Shown here piece after piece: positions 26,371-34,815 of a DNA stretch of 59,517 nucleotides; positions within the stretch are counted from its first letter, which is position 1, and each line of letters starts with the position of its first letter. The translations under genes and the position numbers were made by a program. Origin of the DNA: CAZAEL01 sp964484135. GTDB taxonomy: Bacteria > Elusimicrobiota > Elusimicrobia > FEN-1173. Below the pieces are notes generated by a model, which worked only from the letters and a program-made list of their open reading frames with translations, did no database searches and had not been told where the DNA came from. The stretch covers positions 1-59,517 of the forward strand of contig CAZAEL010000010.1 in the NCBI GenBank assembly GCA_964484135.1, written 5' to 3'.

Positions 26371-27411
26371 CTAGCGGTCGGCGCGTTGCGACGAATCCTG
26401 CGGCACCACGTCCAGCGCCATCTTTTCGGTCCCGCGGAGCAGGGTGAGGGACGTCCGTTTCCCGATCCGTTCCTCGGTCAGGAGCCGGTGCAGGTCGTCC
26501 ACGGCGGACACGGGCCGTCCGTCGAAGGCCGTCAGCACGTCCCCCTCCCGGAGGCCGGCCTCGTCCGCGGGACCGCCCTCTTCCACGGCGATGACCAGGA
26601 CGCCGCTGTCCGCCTCAAGCCCGTGCCGGGCCTTGGCCCGGGGATGGAGCCGCACGTTCTGGCCGCCCAGGCCCAAATAGCTTCTCCGGATTTTTCCGTC
26701 GCGGATCAACTGCCCGGCCACGAACTTGGCCGTGTCCACGGGGATGGCGAAGCACAGCCCCTGGGCCGGCAGGATCACGGCGGTGTTGACGCCGATGACC
26801 TCGCCCCGGGAAGACACCAGGGGCCCGCCGGAGTTGCCGGGGTTCAGGGCCGCGTCGGTCTGGATGATGTTGTCCATGAGCCGCCCGGAAGAGGAGCGCA
26901 GGGACCGGCCCAGGGCGCTCACCACCCCGGCCGTGACCGTGCATTGGAAACCGTACGGGTTCCCGATGGCCACCACCAACTGGCCCGGCCTCAAATGTTG
27001 GGAGGTGCCCAGGACGGCCGGGGTCAGGCCTTCGGCCTTGATCCGGATCACGGCCAGATCCGTGTCCGGATCATCCCCCACCATTTCCGCGGGGAACCGG
27101 CGGCCGTCGGCCAGCGTCGCCTCCACGCGGGAGGCGCCGTGGACCACGTGGCTGTTGGTCAGAATGTACCCGTTGGAGGTGAAAACGAACCCGGAACCGC
27201 TCCCCCGGCCCTCGCGGGGCCGGAGGCCGGGCCAGGGGGACGGGGAGGGCTGGCGGACCTCGATGTTCACCACCGTGGGGCTGACCCTTTCCGCGGCCTC
27301 CACCACGGCCCGGGAGTAGGCGTCCATCAACCCCTCCTCGGACGGGGGCGGGAGGACGGGGGCGGAGGGCGCCGAAGGGATGTCGTTGACGAAGGTCAAA
27401 GCGGGGCTCAT
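26371..27411 (-). CDS. HtrA-like trypsin-type serine protease with one PDZ domain
   Basis: A 346-residue S1C protease. Catalytic triad motifs: TNSHVVHGA (His), DTDLAVIRI (Asp) and LNPGNSGGPLV (Ser). A single PDZ domain follows (GVLVIAVEEGGPADEAGLREGDVLTAF, shown here only by its core GPADEAGL). The ATG at 27411 has GGAGA six bases upstream. No signal peptide or membrane anchor is visible at the N-terminus, unlike DegP/DegS, so the protein may be cytoplasmic. It is divergent from the DUF486 gene. Confidence 0.88.
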   Translation of the reverse strand: MSPALTFVNDIPSAPSAPVLPPPSEEGLMDAYSRAVVEAAERVSPTVVNIEVRQPSPSPWPGLRPREGRGSGSGFVFTSNGYILTNSHVVHGASRVEATLADGRRFPAEMVGDDPDTDLAVIRIKAEGLTPAVLGTSQHLRPGQLVVAIGNPYGFQCTVTAGVVSALGRSLRSSSGRLMDNIIQTDAALNPGNSGGPLVSSRGEVIGVNTAVILPAQGLCFAIPVDTAKFVAGQLIRDGKIRRSYLGLGGQNVRLHPRAKARHGLEADSGVLVIAVEEGGPADEAGLREGDVLTAFDGRPVSAVDDLHRLLTEERIGKRTSLTLLRGTEKMALDVVPQDSSQRADR

Positions 27412-27438
27412 GGGGTCTCCTTGTTGCCGCGGGTTTCC

Positions 27439-27468
27439 TTGCGGCGGGCGGGGGGACGGTGATACAAT
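27439..27468 (+). promoter_or_regulatory. candidate sigma70-type promoter for the DUF486 gene
   Basis: In the 128-bp divergent gap, TTGCGG (27439-27444) and TACAAT (27463-27468) are 18 bp apart and about 70 bp upstream of the plus-strand start. The -10 element is a good match; the -35 is moderate. Confidence 0.45.
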
Positions 27469-27539
27469 CCCCCTTTCCGTTCCGCCTCTGTAGAACGTTT
27501 CGCCGCGGCAAAAGTTCCACGACATCCCCGGGAGGACCC

Positions 27540-27878
27540 ATGAAAACCGTCATCCTGCTGATCTGCTCCAACGTCTTCATGACCATCGCCTGGTACGGCC
27601 ACCTCAAGCACAAGTCCAGCGCCCTGTGGGCCGCCATCCTGGCGAGCTGGCTCATCGCCCTGCCGGAATACATGCTCCAGGTGCCGGCCAACCGCTGGGG
27701 GCACGGCACGTTCACCGCGCCCCAGCTGAAGATCATCCAGGAGGTGGTGTCTCTGACGGTCTTCGCGGTTTTCTGCTTGGTCTATCTGCGGGAGCCCATC
27801 CGGTGGAACACGGTCGTCTCTTTTTTGCTGATCGGGGCGGCGGTGTTCTTCGGGTTCTGGGACCCGCCCCGTCTCTAG
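27540..27878 (+). CDS. DUF486 / DMT-superfamily small membrane protein
   Basis: A 112-residue membrane protein with four hydrophobic helices and the DUF486 motifs FMTIAWYGHLK and LPEYMLQVPANRWGH, and a terminal helix ending FFGFWDPP. These are half-size relatives of drug/metabolite transporters with unknown substrate. GGGAGG lies a few bases before the ATG. It is one of only two plus-strand genes in the window and ends 6 bp from the convergent LysM gene. Confidence 0.9.
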   Translation: MKTVILLICSNVFMTIAWYGHLKHKSSALWAAILASWLIALPEYMLQVPANRWGHGTFTAPQLKIIQEVVSLTVFAVFCLVYLREPIRWNTVVSFLLIGAAVFFGFWDPPRL

Positions 27879-27884
27879 GAGGGG

Positions 27885-28460
27885 TCAGTCGGCGGGGATG
27901 GTCAGTTTCGTGCCGGCGTAAATCCTGTCGAAATCCGGAATTTTCTTTTCGTTGGCGCGCCAGATCTTGACCCAGCCCGCGCCGCGGCCGTACACCTCGG
28001 TCTTCTTGGCGATGGACCACAGGTTGTCCCCCCGCCCCACCACATAGACGCCGAGGCGGAGGAGCGGCGCCTCCTCCGCTTCCCGCCGCGCCTGCCGCGC
28101 CAGCAGCGCCGCCGCCTCATGGTCCTCCGCCAGGCGGGCCTCCTCAAAGCGCTGTCGCGCCTTCTCGTACCCCTGCGCCGCGGACACGATGTCCTTGCCG
28201 TCCCGTCGCGCCGCTTCCAAAGCCGCCCACGCCTGGTCCAGGGCCTCCCGCGCCTCAACGCGGGCCGCCTCCAGACGGCGTTGTTTCTGTTCTTCGACGG
28301 AAGGGACGGCCCGCGCCGGCAAGGGCGGGGTTTCGTCAACGGACATCCGGAACGAGGGCAGGGACAGCGGCACGCGCGGCCCGAAGAATTGGTACCAGAA
28401 AAACCCCACGCCGGACAGCACCAGGAAGCTCACGATCAGGTGCAGGTTGGTGATGCGCAC
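27885..28460 (-). CDS. membrane-anchored LysM-domain protein
   Basis: A 191-residue protein starting at GTG 28460, 2 bp after the methyltransferase stop. One N-terminal helix (HLIVSFLVLSGVGFFWYQFF), a long charged helix rich in Ala, Glu, Arg (residues about 54-130, probably coiled coil, EEQKQRRLEAAR type), and a C-terminal LysM domain: VGRGDNLWSIAKKTEVYG, IWRANEKKI, IYAGTKLTI. LysM binds peptidoglycan glycan chains. The longer open frame upstream lies inside the methyltransferase gene and is not coding. Confidence 0.82.
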   Translation of the reverse strand: MRITNLHLIVSFLVLSGVGFFWYQFFGPRVPLSLPSFRMSVDETPPLPARAVPSVEEQKQRRLEAARVEAREALDQAWAALEAARRDGKDIVSAAQGYEKARQRFEEARLAEDHEAAALLARQARREAEEAPLLRLGVYVVGRGDNLWSIAKKTEVYGRGAGWVKIWRANEKKIPDFDRIYAGTKLTIPAD

Positions 28461-28462
28461 GG

Positions 28463-29614
28463 CTACCGGCCCCCTCTGGACGCCGCGGGCAGGAGCCGGC
28501 GCACCCGGTTCACCTTGCCGCCGGACAGGGACGGCTCCCCCACGTTTTTTCCCTGGACCAAAACATGGAAAGCGCCGCCGAAGGACTGGGGGTGGACCAG
28601 TTGCTGGACCTGGCGGGCCAGCGACAGGTCGCGCCGCCCGTCCGGCCCGCCCTCCACCGCCTCCCGCAACACGCCCTCGGCCGAGTTCAGGAAATAGGTC
28701 CCCTGGCTGGCGAACACCAACGGCCTCAGGTTCCCCTTGAGCCCCAGCGCCGCCAGCCGCCCGAAATCCACCAGCGCGGTGAGGTCCCGCCGGCCGATCT
28801 CCTGAAACGGGTCCGTTTCCCGGCGGTGCTTCTGGTAGGCCTGGAGGGTCCCTTCCCGCCGCGATTCCCGGTACAGGTCCGCGGACGGCTCGCCGTAATC
28901 GATGGTCAGGACGAACCCGCGCGATAGCGACCGCTCGATCTCGGCCATCGCCTCCTCCGCCTTCAGGCACACCTCGGCTTTCTGTCCCTCCGAAAGAGCC
29001 ACGCCCTGCTCCTCGAAAAAGCGGGACAGGCGCGGGGTGGACGGCTCCCCGGGTTTTTCCACCAGACGCCCTCCTTCTTCCTGGACGTAAAGCTCACGCA
29101 GCTCCCCTCCCTCCCACAGGACCCTGTGGAAGGGCAATGCGTCGAAGAACTCGTTGGAGAAAACACAGCCTTCCACGCCGGACACGTGCTCCAGGGATTC
29201 CAGCCGGTCCAGAAGGGTGAGGCGGGGAAAGCGCGCCAGCCGGCGCTTGGCCGTTTCCCGCGCCAGCGGGCTCTGCTCCACCAGGCAGTAACGCAGGCCC
29301 TGGCGCCGGCCCTTCCGCTCCAGGGCCAGGAGGACCTGCTCCGCCAAACGGCCGTCGCCCGCGCCCAGTTCCACGAGGGTGAAATGCCCGGACCCCAGCA
29401 GATCCCACATTTCCGCGAAAGACTCGGCCAGGAGCCGGCCGAAGAGCGGCCCCACCTGGGCGTTGGTGAAAAAATCCCCCTGACGCCCCGTGGGCACGGG
29501 CCCGGAGGTGTAGTACCCGTGCTGGGGGTGGTACAGGGCCCACTCCATGTATTCGGCGAAGGTGATCCGACCCCGCCGACGGACCTCCGCGCGCACCAAT
29601 TCCGCGAAAGTCAC
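28463..29614 (-). CDS. MidA/NDUFAF7-like SAM-dependent methyltransferase (DUF185)
   Basis: A 383-residue class I methyltransferase of the MidA family. Motifs: RITFAEYMEWALYHPQHGYY at the N-terminus, NAQVGPLFG, the SAM-binding VELGAGDGRLAEQ, SNEFFDALPFHRV, and late YGEPSADLY. The human homologue NDUFAF7 methylates an arginine of complex I subunit NDUFS2. Its place at the end of an oxidase operon suggests a respiratory assembly role, but no complex I gene is in view. The GTG start at 29614 lies inside a duplicated GTGAC flank of a palindromic element. Confidence 0.88.
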   Translation of the reverse strand: MTFAELVRAEVRRRGRITFAEYMEWALYHPQHGYYTSGPVPTGRQGDFFTNAQVGPLFGRLLAESFAEMWDLLGSGHFTLVELGAGDGRLAEQVLLALERKGRRQGLRYCLVEQSPLARETAKRRLARFPRLTLLDRLESLEHVSGVEGCVFSNEFFDALPFHRVLWEGGELRELYVQEEGGRLVEKPGEPSTPRLSRFFEEQGVALSEGQKAEVCLKAEEAMAEIERSLSRGFVLTIDYGEPSADLYRESRREGTLQAYQKHRRETDPFQEIGRRDLTALVDFGRLAALGLKGNLRPLVFASQGTYFLNSAEGVLREAVEGGPDGRRDLSLARQVQQLVHPQSFGGAFHVLVQGKNVGEPSLSGGKVNRVRRLLPAASRGGR

Positions 29615-29676
29615 CCCACCACCTGCCTTTCCGCCGAAGGCGGAACCAGCGGTTCCGAGGCAGGTGGTGGGGTCAC
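29610..29676. mobile_element. palindromic miniature element, copy 2 (between queG and the MidA-like gene), with 5-bp duplication
   Basis: The 57-bp segment 29615-29671 is a near-perfect palindrome with ends CCCACCACCTGCC and GGCAGGTGGTGGG (minus strand) and the same inner core TTCCGCCTTCGGCGGAA as copy 1. It is bordered by GTGAC on both sides (29672-29676 and 29610-29614). One duplicate supplies the queG stop TGA, the other the GTG start of the methyltransferase. The two copies differ mainly in the arms, but each arm change is matched by its partner, so hairpin pairing is kept. Confidence 0.87.
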
Positions 29677-30812
29677 GCCGCCTCCAAACAGAAAGAAATT
29701 TCTTCCTTCACCAAAAGATCCGTCTCCACGGCCCAGGCCCGGTCCAAGGCCTGCCGCGCCTGACGGCCCGGTTCCTGCGCCAGGGCCCAGGCCGCGTGGC
29801 CCCGGACCGCGGGCTCCGGATCATGGCGGAGGCAATCTTCCAAGAGAGACCGCAGCGCGCCCGCGGCGCCCGTGTTGGCCGCGGACACGCAGGCGTTCCG
29901 CACCAGGCCCGTCCGCTTGGCCCGCAGGAGCGGCGTGCCTTTGAACCTCGCCTTGAACTGTTCCTGCGTCCGAAGGGAAAGCACCTCCGCCAAAGGGACC
30001 CAGGGACCCGCGCCCCGCTCCGCGCGCAGCTCCGGCCAGGACGTTTCCTTGGCCCGGGCGTTGAAGGGGCAGACGTCCTGGCAATCGTCGCACCCGAAGA
30101 GCCAGCCGCCCATCCGCGGGCGCATGTCCCGCGGGATCCAGCCCCGGTTCTCGATGGTGTGATACGCGATGCATTTCCGGGCGTCGAGGCGGAAAGGCAC
30201 GGCCAGCGCGTCCGTGGGGCAGGCGGACTGGCATTGGACGCAGGCGCCGCAACCCTGAAGGACAGGAGAGTCCGGCGGCAGTTCCAGGTTCACCACCAAT
30301 TCGGCCAGGAAAATCCAGGAACCCGCGCGGGGCGCGATGAGGTTGGTGTTCTTGCCGGAAAACCCCAGGCCCGCGCGGCGGGCGAAGGCCCGCTCCAGGA
30401 GCGGCTGGGCGTCCAGGGCGTTCCTGGCGCGGAAGCCCGGGCCGAATATCTCTTTCAACGTCTGTTCGAACCGCGACAGCCGGGCCGCGATCACGTCATG
30501 ATAGTCCTCGCCCCAGGCGTACCGGGCCACGCGGCCGGACGGGGCCGCGGGCGGCGGGGGCACGGCCCCTTGGAAATAGCTGACGCCCAGGGTGATGAGC
30601 CCCAGCGCCTCCGGGAAAAAGGCCCGCGGCTCGGCGCGGGCCGCGGGCGCGCGCGTGAGCCAGGCCATGTCGCCCGCCGCGCCCTCCCGGCACCATTCCA
30701 GGAAAAGGTCCCGGTCCTCCACCGGGACCTCCGCGTGGGTGAAGGCCGCCAGGTCAAAACCCAGCTCCCGGGCCGCGGCCTTGACGCGGTCCGCCTCCGC
30801 CTGGGAGATCAT
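29673..30812 (-). CDS. queG: epoxyqueuosine reductase QueG
   Basis: A 379-residue cobalamin- and 4Fe-4S-dependent enzyme reducing epoxyqueuosine to queuosine in tRNA. Two ferredoxin-type clusters are visible: CGACVQCQSACPTDAL and the later CDDCQDVCPFNAR, with RKCIAYHTIENRGWIP between them. The C-terminal part is HEAT-like and probably binds tRNA. The start ATG 30812 overlaps the GDPD stop by ATGA; longer upstream open frame discarded. Together with tgt and queA elsewhere in the window, this completes the end of the pathway. Confidence 0.96.
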   Translation of the reverse strand: MISQAEADRVKAAARELGFDLAAFTHAEVPVEDRDLFLEWCREGAAGDMAWLTRAPAARAEPRAFFPEALGLITLGVSYFQGAVPPPPAAPSGRVARYAWGEDYHDVIAARLSRFEQTLKEIFGPGFRARNALDAQPLLERAFARRAGLGFSGKNTNLIAPRAGSWIFLAELVVNLELPPDSPVLQGCGACVQCQSACPTDALAVPFRLDARKCIAYHTIENRGWIPRDMRPRMGGWLFGCDDCQDVCPFNARAKETSWPELRAERGAGPWVPLAEVLSLRTQEQFKARFKGTPLLRAKRTGLVRNACVSAANTGAAGALRSLLEDCLRHDPEPAVRGHAAWALAQEPGRQARQALDRAWAVETDLLVKEEISFCLEAA

Positions 30813-31555
30813 TTCAGGAGCCGCGCCAGGCGGTCCGGGTAATTGGTGGCGATGCCGTCCACCCCCAGGCGGACCATCCGCTTCATGTCCCCGGGCTCGT
30901 TCACGGTCCAGGTGCCCAAGAACCATTTCCGCCGCCGGGCCAGCCGCGCCAGCGCCGGCGTCACCAGGGTCCGGCGAGGGAACACCCCGTCCGCGCCCGT
31001 CCAGCGGACCCGCGCCTCCAGGTCCGGCAACAGCGCGTGGTACAGCAGACCGGTGAAGAGGGCGCGGCACAGGCGCTTGGCCCGCTTGACCGCGCCGTGG
31101 TCGAAGGAGATCAGCGCGGCCCGGTCCGTCATGCGCGCCTTTTTGAGCGCCCCCACCACGGCCTCGGCCAGGCCCACGTACCGGACGGGTTCGTTCTTCA
31201 ACTCGATGAGGAGGATGAGGGGGCGGCCCGAAGGCGCGGTCTTGTCCCGGATCCATCCCAGGAGGTCCGGCAAACGGAGGACGCGCTGGCCGCGGAACCG
31301 CCGGTGGAACCAGCCGCCCGCGTCCAGCCGCCGGATGTGGCCCCAACGGTGGTCGCGGATCAGGCCGGACCCGCTGGAGGTGCGGTCCAGCGCCTCGTCG
31401 TGCATCACCACCAGCTGCCGGTCCTCGGACAAATGCACGTCGCATTCCAGGGCGTCCGCGCCCATTTTCCATCCGAGCTCGAAGGAGGCCAGGGTGTTCT
31501 CCGGCGCGTGGCCCATGGCCCCGCGGTGCCCGATGATCCAGGGCCTGGCCCTCAC
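30809..31555 (-). CDS. glycerophosphodiester phosphodiesterase family protein
   Basis: A 248-residue TIM-barrel enzyme hydrolysing glycerophosphodiesters to glycerol-3-phosphate and an alcohol. Active-site motifs: IIGHRGAMGHAPENTLASF (His and Glu), ALECDVHLSEDRQLVVMHD (Glu, Asp, His) and the late GVDGIATNYPDRL. The GTG start at 31555 overlaps the preceding stop (GTGA). No signal peptide, so it is a cytoplasmic GDPD like UgpQ. Fits phospholipid turnover; no functional link to the oxidase genes is evident. Confidence 0.93.
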   Translation of the reverse strand: MRARPWIIGHRGAMGHAPENTLASFELGWKMGADALECDVHLSEDRQLVVMHDEALDRTSSGSGLIRDHRWGHIRRLDAGGWFHRRFRGQRVLRLPDLLGWIRDKTAPSGRPLILLIELKNEPVRYVGLAEAVVGALKKARMTDRAALISFDHGAVKRAKRLCRALFTGLLYHALLPDLEARVRWTGADGVFPRRTLVTPALARLARRRKWFLGTWTVNEPGDMKRMVRLGVDGIATNYPDRLARLLK

Positions 31556-31986
31556 CACGACCCCTCCGGGGAGAACCGCATCACCCCGCGCACGTATCCG
31601 TCCCATCCGCCCAAAAGGACCCGGGCGCCCTCCCCCTCGTAACGGCGGGCCGCCACCTCGAGGACGGCGGGCATGTCCAGCCCGCATTCCGCCGCGAAAG
31701 CCCGGTGGCCCACCACCACGGCGCGGGAGCCGCCCTCGCCGGGGAGCCGGACCGCGCCGCCGAACCCCTTTTCCGGAAAATCCTGGAAACCGATCACGGG
31801 GCAAAGGGGCAGGCGGTTCAGGCGGGCGACGCGGCGGAGGTCCGGCGCGGCCGGGTGGCGGGACGACTCGGCCAGGCTGCCGACCAGGGTGAGGAAGTCC
31901 TTTTCCATTTGTTCGCTGGCCGGCGCGGTCTGGTACGCGGCAAAAACCCAGGCCGGGGCGGACGCGGGACGGGCGGTTTCGTTCAT
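31552..31986 (-). CDS. stand-alone nucleotide-binding (N) domain of a copper-type P-type ATPase
   Basis: A 144-residue soluble protein. Its body follows the N domain of CopA-like P1B ATPases: SLAESSRHPAAPDL (the SxHP ATP-contact motif), DFPEKGFGGAV (the GxG region), AVVVGHRAFAAECGLDMP and GARVLLGGWDGYVRGVM. The phosphorylation motif DKTGT, the metal-binding CPC helix and all membrane helices are absent, and the neighbours on both sides are complete genes joined by overlaps, so this is not merely a truncated pump. It sits between DUF420 and GDPD genes in the oxidase maturation operon; a role in copper supply is inferred. Confidence 0.72.
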   Translation of the reverse strand: MNETARPASAPAWVFAAYQTAPASEQMEKDFLTLVGSLAESSRHPAAPDLRRVARLNRLPLCPVIGFQDFPEKGFGGAVRLPGEGGSRAVVVGHRAFAAECGLDMPAVLEVAARRYEGEGARVLLGGWDGYVRGVMRFSPEGSW

Positions 31987-32396
31987 AAGTGGTAAAGCAT
32001 GAAATAAATCAGGATCCCGGTGGCGGACACGTACATCCACAGGGGCCAGGTCCAGCGGGCCAGGCGGGCGTGGAGGTCGAACCGTCCCCGCAGCGCCCTT
32101 CCGAATGTTACCAGAATCATGGGAAGAATGGCCACGGCCAGGACGGTGTGGGAGAGGAGGATGGAAAAATACAGGGGGCGCGTCCACCCGGTCCCCTGGA
32201 AACGGGTGGCGCCGGCCTGATAATGATGGAGGAGATAGAAAAAGAGGAACAGGGTCGAAGAGACGAACGCCCCGGCCATGCAGAACCGATGGGCCGGAAC
32301 GTTCTTTCGCCTGATGAAGAGGAAGCCGCAGAGCAGGAAAAGGGCGCTGGTCCCGTTGAGGGCCGCGTTGACGCTGGGGAGGTGGACCGTCTCCAT
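31983..32396 (-). CDS. DUF420 (CtaM-like) membrane protein
   Basis: A 137-residue protein with four transmembrane helices: NGTSALFLLCGFLFI, FVSSTLFLFFYLLHHYQ, YFSILLSHTVLAVAILP, and WMYVSATGILIYFMLYHL. This is the DUF420 pattern, with histidines in the helices (LLHHY, LSHTV, NVPAHRF). The Bacillus YozB and Staphylococcus CtaM proteins belong here; CtaM is needed for maturation of aa3-type heme-copper oxidase. Its presence in the oxidase operon fits that role. It overlaps the orphan N-domain gene by ATGA. Confidence 0.87.
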   Translation of the reverse strand: METVHLPSVNAALNGTSALFLLCGFLFIRRKNVPAHRFCMAGAFVSSTLFLFFYLLHHYQAGATRFQGTGWTRPLYFSILLSHTVLAVAILPMILVTFGRALRGRFDLHARLARWTWPLWMYVSATGILIYFMLYHL

Positions 32397-32415
32397 CCCC
32401 TGATTCTACAAAAAT

Positions 32416-33051
32416 TCAGAGCAGGGCTTGGGCGTCCCGCCGGAGGCGCTCCATGGCTTCGGGGTCCGTGCCCGTGTAATAGCCGCGGATGCGGCCCGCC
32501 CGGTCCACCAGCACGAAGGACAGGCTGTGGGTCACCTCTTCCCCGGGCTTGCGCGCGGCCCCGGCGTTCTCCCGGACCGCCAGCCGGAAGCCGTCCAGGA
32601 CCAGGCGGTACACCTCGCCGGTTTCGCCGGTCAGGAAATACCATCGGTCCGGCCGGGCGCCGTAGCGGTCCGCGTAATGGGCCAGGACCTCCGGCGTGTC
32701 GTACGCGGGGTCCACGGAAAAGGAAACCAGCCGGATGTCCGGAAAACCCGCGAAAGCCTCCTGCAGGTCCTTCATCTTGGCGGTGATGATCGGGCAGGGG
32801 CCCCCGCACCGCGTGAAGATGAAGTCCGCCACCCACACTTTTCCCTTCAGGTCCGCGGACCCGAAGGCGCGTCCGCCGCGCTCCCGCAGGGAAAACGCCG
32901 GCGCCGGGCCGTAATCCGCCGACGGAAGGGACGGGACCGCCTCGGTCCGCGCCCCGGAACGGGCCTGGAAAACCCGCCACCCGGCCAGGCCCGCCGCGCC
33001 CAGGCCCAGGAGCAGGACCGCGCCCCGCATGAGAGGAAAACGCGCCTTCAT
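32416..33051 (-). CDS. SCO1/SenC copper chaperone for cytochrome oxidase
   Basis: A 211-residue thioredoxin-fold protein anchored by one N-terminal helix (GAVLLLGLGAAGLAGW). The copper site is complete: CGGPCP (CxxxC) in FTRCGGPCPIITAKM and the histidine in EVTHSLSFVLVD. SCO proteins load the CuA centre of subunit II. Start ATG 33051; a TTG codon directly before it is also possible. It lies between the ABC exporter genes and DUF420 in the oxidase operon. Confidence 0.94.
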   Translation of the reverse strand: MKARFPLMRGAVLLLGLGAAGLAGWRVFQARSGARTEAVPSLPSADYGPAPAFSLRERGGRAFGSADLKGKVWVADFIFTRCGGPCPIITAKMKDLQEAFAGFPDIRLVSFSVDPAYDTPEVLAHYADRYGARPDRWYFLTGETGEVYRLVLDGFRLAVRENAGAARKPGEEVTHSLSFVLVDRAGRIRGYYTGTDPEAMERLRRDAQALL

Positions 33052-33055
33052 CAAA

Positions 33056-33838
33056 TCAGACCGTCCTGCGGGAGGCCGTCCACAGCGACAGCAGGAACAT
33101 GGCGGCCGCGAAGCCGCAGGAAATCCCCAGACAAAGCCCCCAGGAGGACGGGAACGGCGCCCCCGCGGCCGGGAACAGGGCCCGGTGCAGCGCCGCCACG
33201 CCGTAGGTCAGCGGGTTGAGGGCCATGACCGCGCGGAGCCAGTCCGGCGCCCCGGACGCCGGGAAGAGGGCGCCGGACAAAAACCACAGGGGCATGAGGA
33301 ACAGGTTCATCACGGCGTGGAATCCCTGGGTGGAATCCATGCGCCAGGCCATGACGAAGCCCAGCCCCGTGAGGGCGAAAGAAAGCAGCAGGAGCACCAG
33401 CGCGGCCAGGGCCAGGTTCCCCCATTCCGCGGACGCCCCCAGGAACGGCGCGGCCGCCAGGAAAAGCAGGGCCTGCCCGAAGGCCAGGGCCGCGCCGCCT
33501 GACAATTTTCCCAGGACGATGACGGAACGCGGCACCGGCGACACCAGCACCCCCTGCAGGAACCCCTCCCGCCGGTCCTCGATGATGGAGATGGTGGAAA
33601 AAACCGCGGTGAACAGGAGGATCAACACCAGGGTCCCCGGGAAAAAATATTGCAGGTAGCCGAGGCCCGCGCCGCCGAACCCGTCGGAAGACCGGAAGGA
33701 GCGGCCGAGCCCCGACCCGATCAAGAACCAGAACACGAGCGGCGTGCCCAGGGCGCCCACGACCCGGTCCCTCTGGCGCAGGAAACGCACCACCTCCCTT
33801 TCCAAAAGGGTCCCCGCAGCCGCCAGATAACGGCTCAC
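33056..33838 (-). CDS. ABC-2 type transporter permease
   Basis: A 260-residue permease with six hydrophobic segments (LVFWFLIGSGLG, GTLVLILLFTAVFS, LFLAAAPFLGA, LALAALVLLLLSFALTG, LFLMPLWFLSGALFP, GISCGFAAAMFLLSLW). The loop IIEDRREGFLQGVLVSPVPR and the segment ALNPLTYGVAALH are typical of ABC-2 exporters (NodJ/DrrB type). The GTG start at 33838 overlaps the ATPase stop by GTGA. The cargo is unknown; in oxidase clusters such pairs may move a cofactor or lipid. Confidence 0.9.
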   Translation of the reverse strand: MSRYLAAAGTLLEREVVRFLRQRDRVVGALGTPLVFWFLIGSGLGRSFRSSDGFGGAGLGYLQYFFPGTLVLILLFTAVFSTISIIEDRREGFLQGVLVSPVPRSVIVLGKLSGGAALAFGQALLFLAAAPFLGASAEWGNLALAALVLLLLSFALTGLGFVMAWRMDSTQGFHAVMNLFLMPLWFLSGALFPASGAPDWLRAVMALNPLTYGVAALHRALFPAAGAPFPSSWGLCLGISCGFAAAMFLLSLWTASRRTV

Positions 33839-34785
33839 GCCGGCCGCTCCTTCCGCCCGAACCCCCGGCCCGTCTCATGGATGAAGACGTCCTCGAGCGT
33901 GGGCTTGCCCACGGTGACCGCTTCGATCAAGCCGGGAAAGGACTCCACCAGCCGGGACAGGAAGGCGTGGCCCTGCCGCCTTTCCATGCGCACGGCGCCG
34001 TCCATCACCGCGGCCTCCTCTCCGAACGTCTGCCGGATCCGGGTGCAAAGCTCCTCCGGCGACGGGGTCCGGACCGTGATCACGTCCCCCCCGATCCTGT
34101 CCTTGAGCGCGGACGGGGCCCCCAGGGCCACGCAGCGGCCCTCGTGCAGGATCGCCAGCCCGTCGCAGCGCTCCGCCTCCTCCATCAAGTGAGTGGTCAG
34201 GAGCACGGTCATGCCGTCGCGCTTGAGCGCCCCGAGGAAATCCCACAGGTCCCGGCGGGCGCCGGGGTCCAGGCCCGCGCTGGGCTCGTCCATCAGGAGC
34301 AGGTCCGGGCCGTGCAGAAGCCCCTTGGCCACCTCGCCCCGGCGCTGGAGGCCGCCGGACAGGCGCTCCACCCGTTCGTCGGCCCGGTCCGACAGCCGCA
34401 GGCGCGAGAGCGCCCCCGCGATCCTTTCCCGCAGGGCCGCCCCCCCCAGGCCGTAGAGCCGCCCCTGGTGGACCAGGTTTTCCCGCAGGGTGAGCTTCTT
34501 GTCCAGGCTGGGGTGCTGGAACACCACGCCCAAACGCCGCCGGACGTCCGCCGGGAAACGGACCACGTCCCGGTCAAAAACGCGGGCCTGTCCGCCGGAC
34601 GGCGTCAGGCCCGTGGAAAGCACGCGGAAGAGGGTGGTCTTGCCTCCGCCGTTGGGGCCCAAAAGGCCGAAGACCTGTCCGGCGGGCACCGAAAAGTCCA
34701 GCCCTTTCAGCGCCTCCCGCGGCGGCGCGCCGCGCCGGGGCGGAGGGAACACGTGGCGCAGACCTTGGACGTCGACGGCGTTCAT
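33835..34785 (-). CDS. ABC transporter ATP-binding protein
   Basis: A 316-residue ATPase of the NodI/DrrA exporter type. Walker A GPNGGGKTT, Q-loop FQHPSLDKKLTLREN, signature LSGGLQRRGEVAK, Walker B LLLMDEPSAGLD and switch LLTTHLMEEAE are all intact. A C-terminal extension of about 90 residues ending TLEDVFIHETGRGF is standard for this group. It pairs with the ABC-2 permease just downstream. It is 30 bp from the CtaA-CtaB fusion gene. Confidence 0.93.
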   Translation of the reverse strand: MNAVDVQGLRHVFPPPRRGAPPREALKGLDFSVPAGQVFGLLGPNGGGKTTLFRVLSTGLTPSGGQARVFDRDVVRFPADVRRRLGVVFQHPSLDKKLTLRENLVHQGRLYGLGGAALRERIAGALSRLRLSDRADERVERLSGGLQRRGEVAKGLLHGPDLLLMDEPSAGLDPGARRDLWDFLGALKRDGMTVLLTTHLMEEAERCDGLAILHEGRCVALGAPSALKDRIGGDVITVRTPSPEELCTRIRQTFGEEAAVMDGAVRMERRQGHAFLSRLVESFPGLIEAVTVGKPTLEDVFIHETGRGFGRKERPA

Positions 34786-34815
34786 GGAAGGGAAAACGGC
34801 GGGAAAGCGGACAAC

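Noticed and set aside
31552..31986. Remnant of a complete copper-transporting ATPase
   Set aside because: No P-domain, metal-binding helix or membrane segment remains on either side, and the flanking genes overlap it directly.
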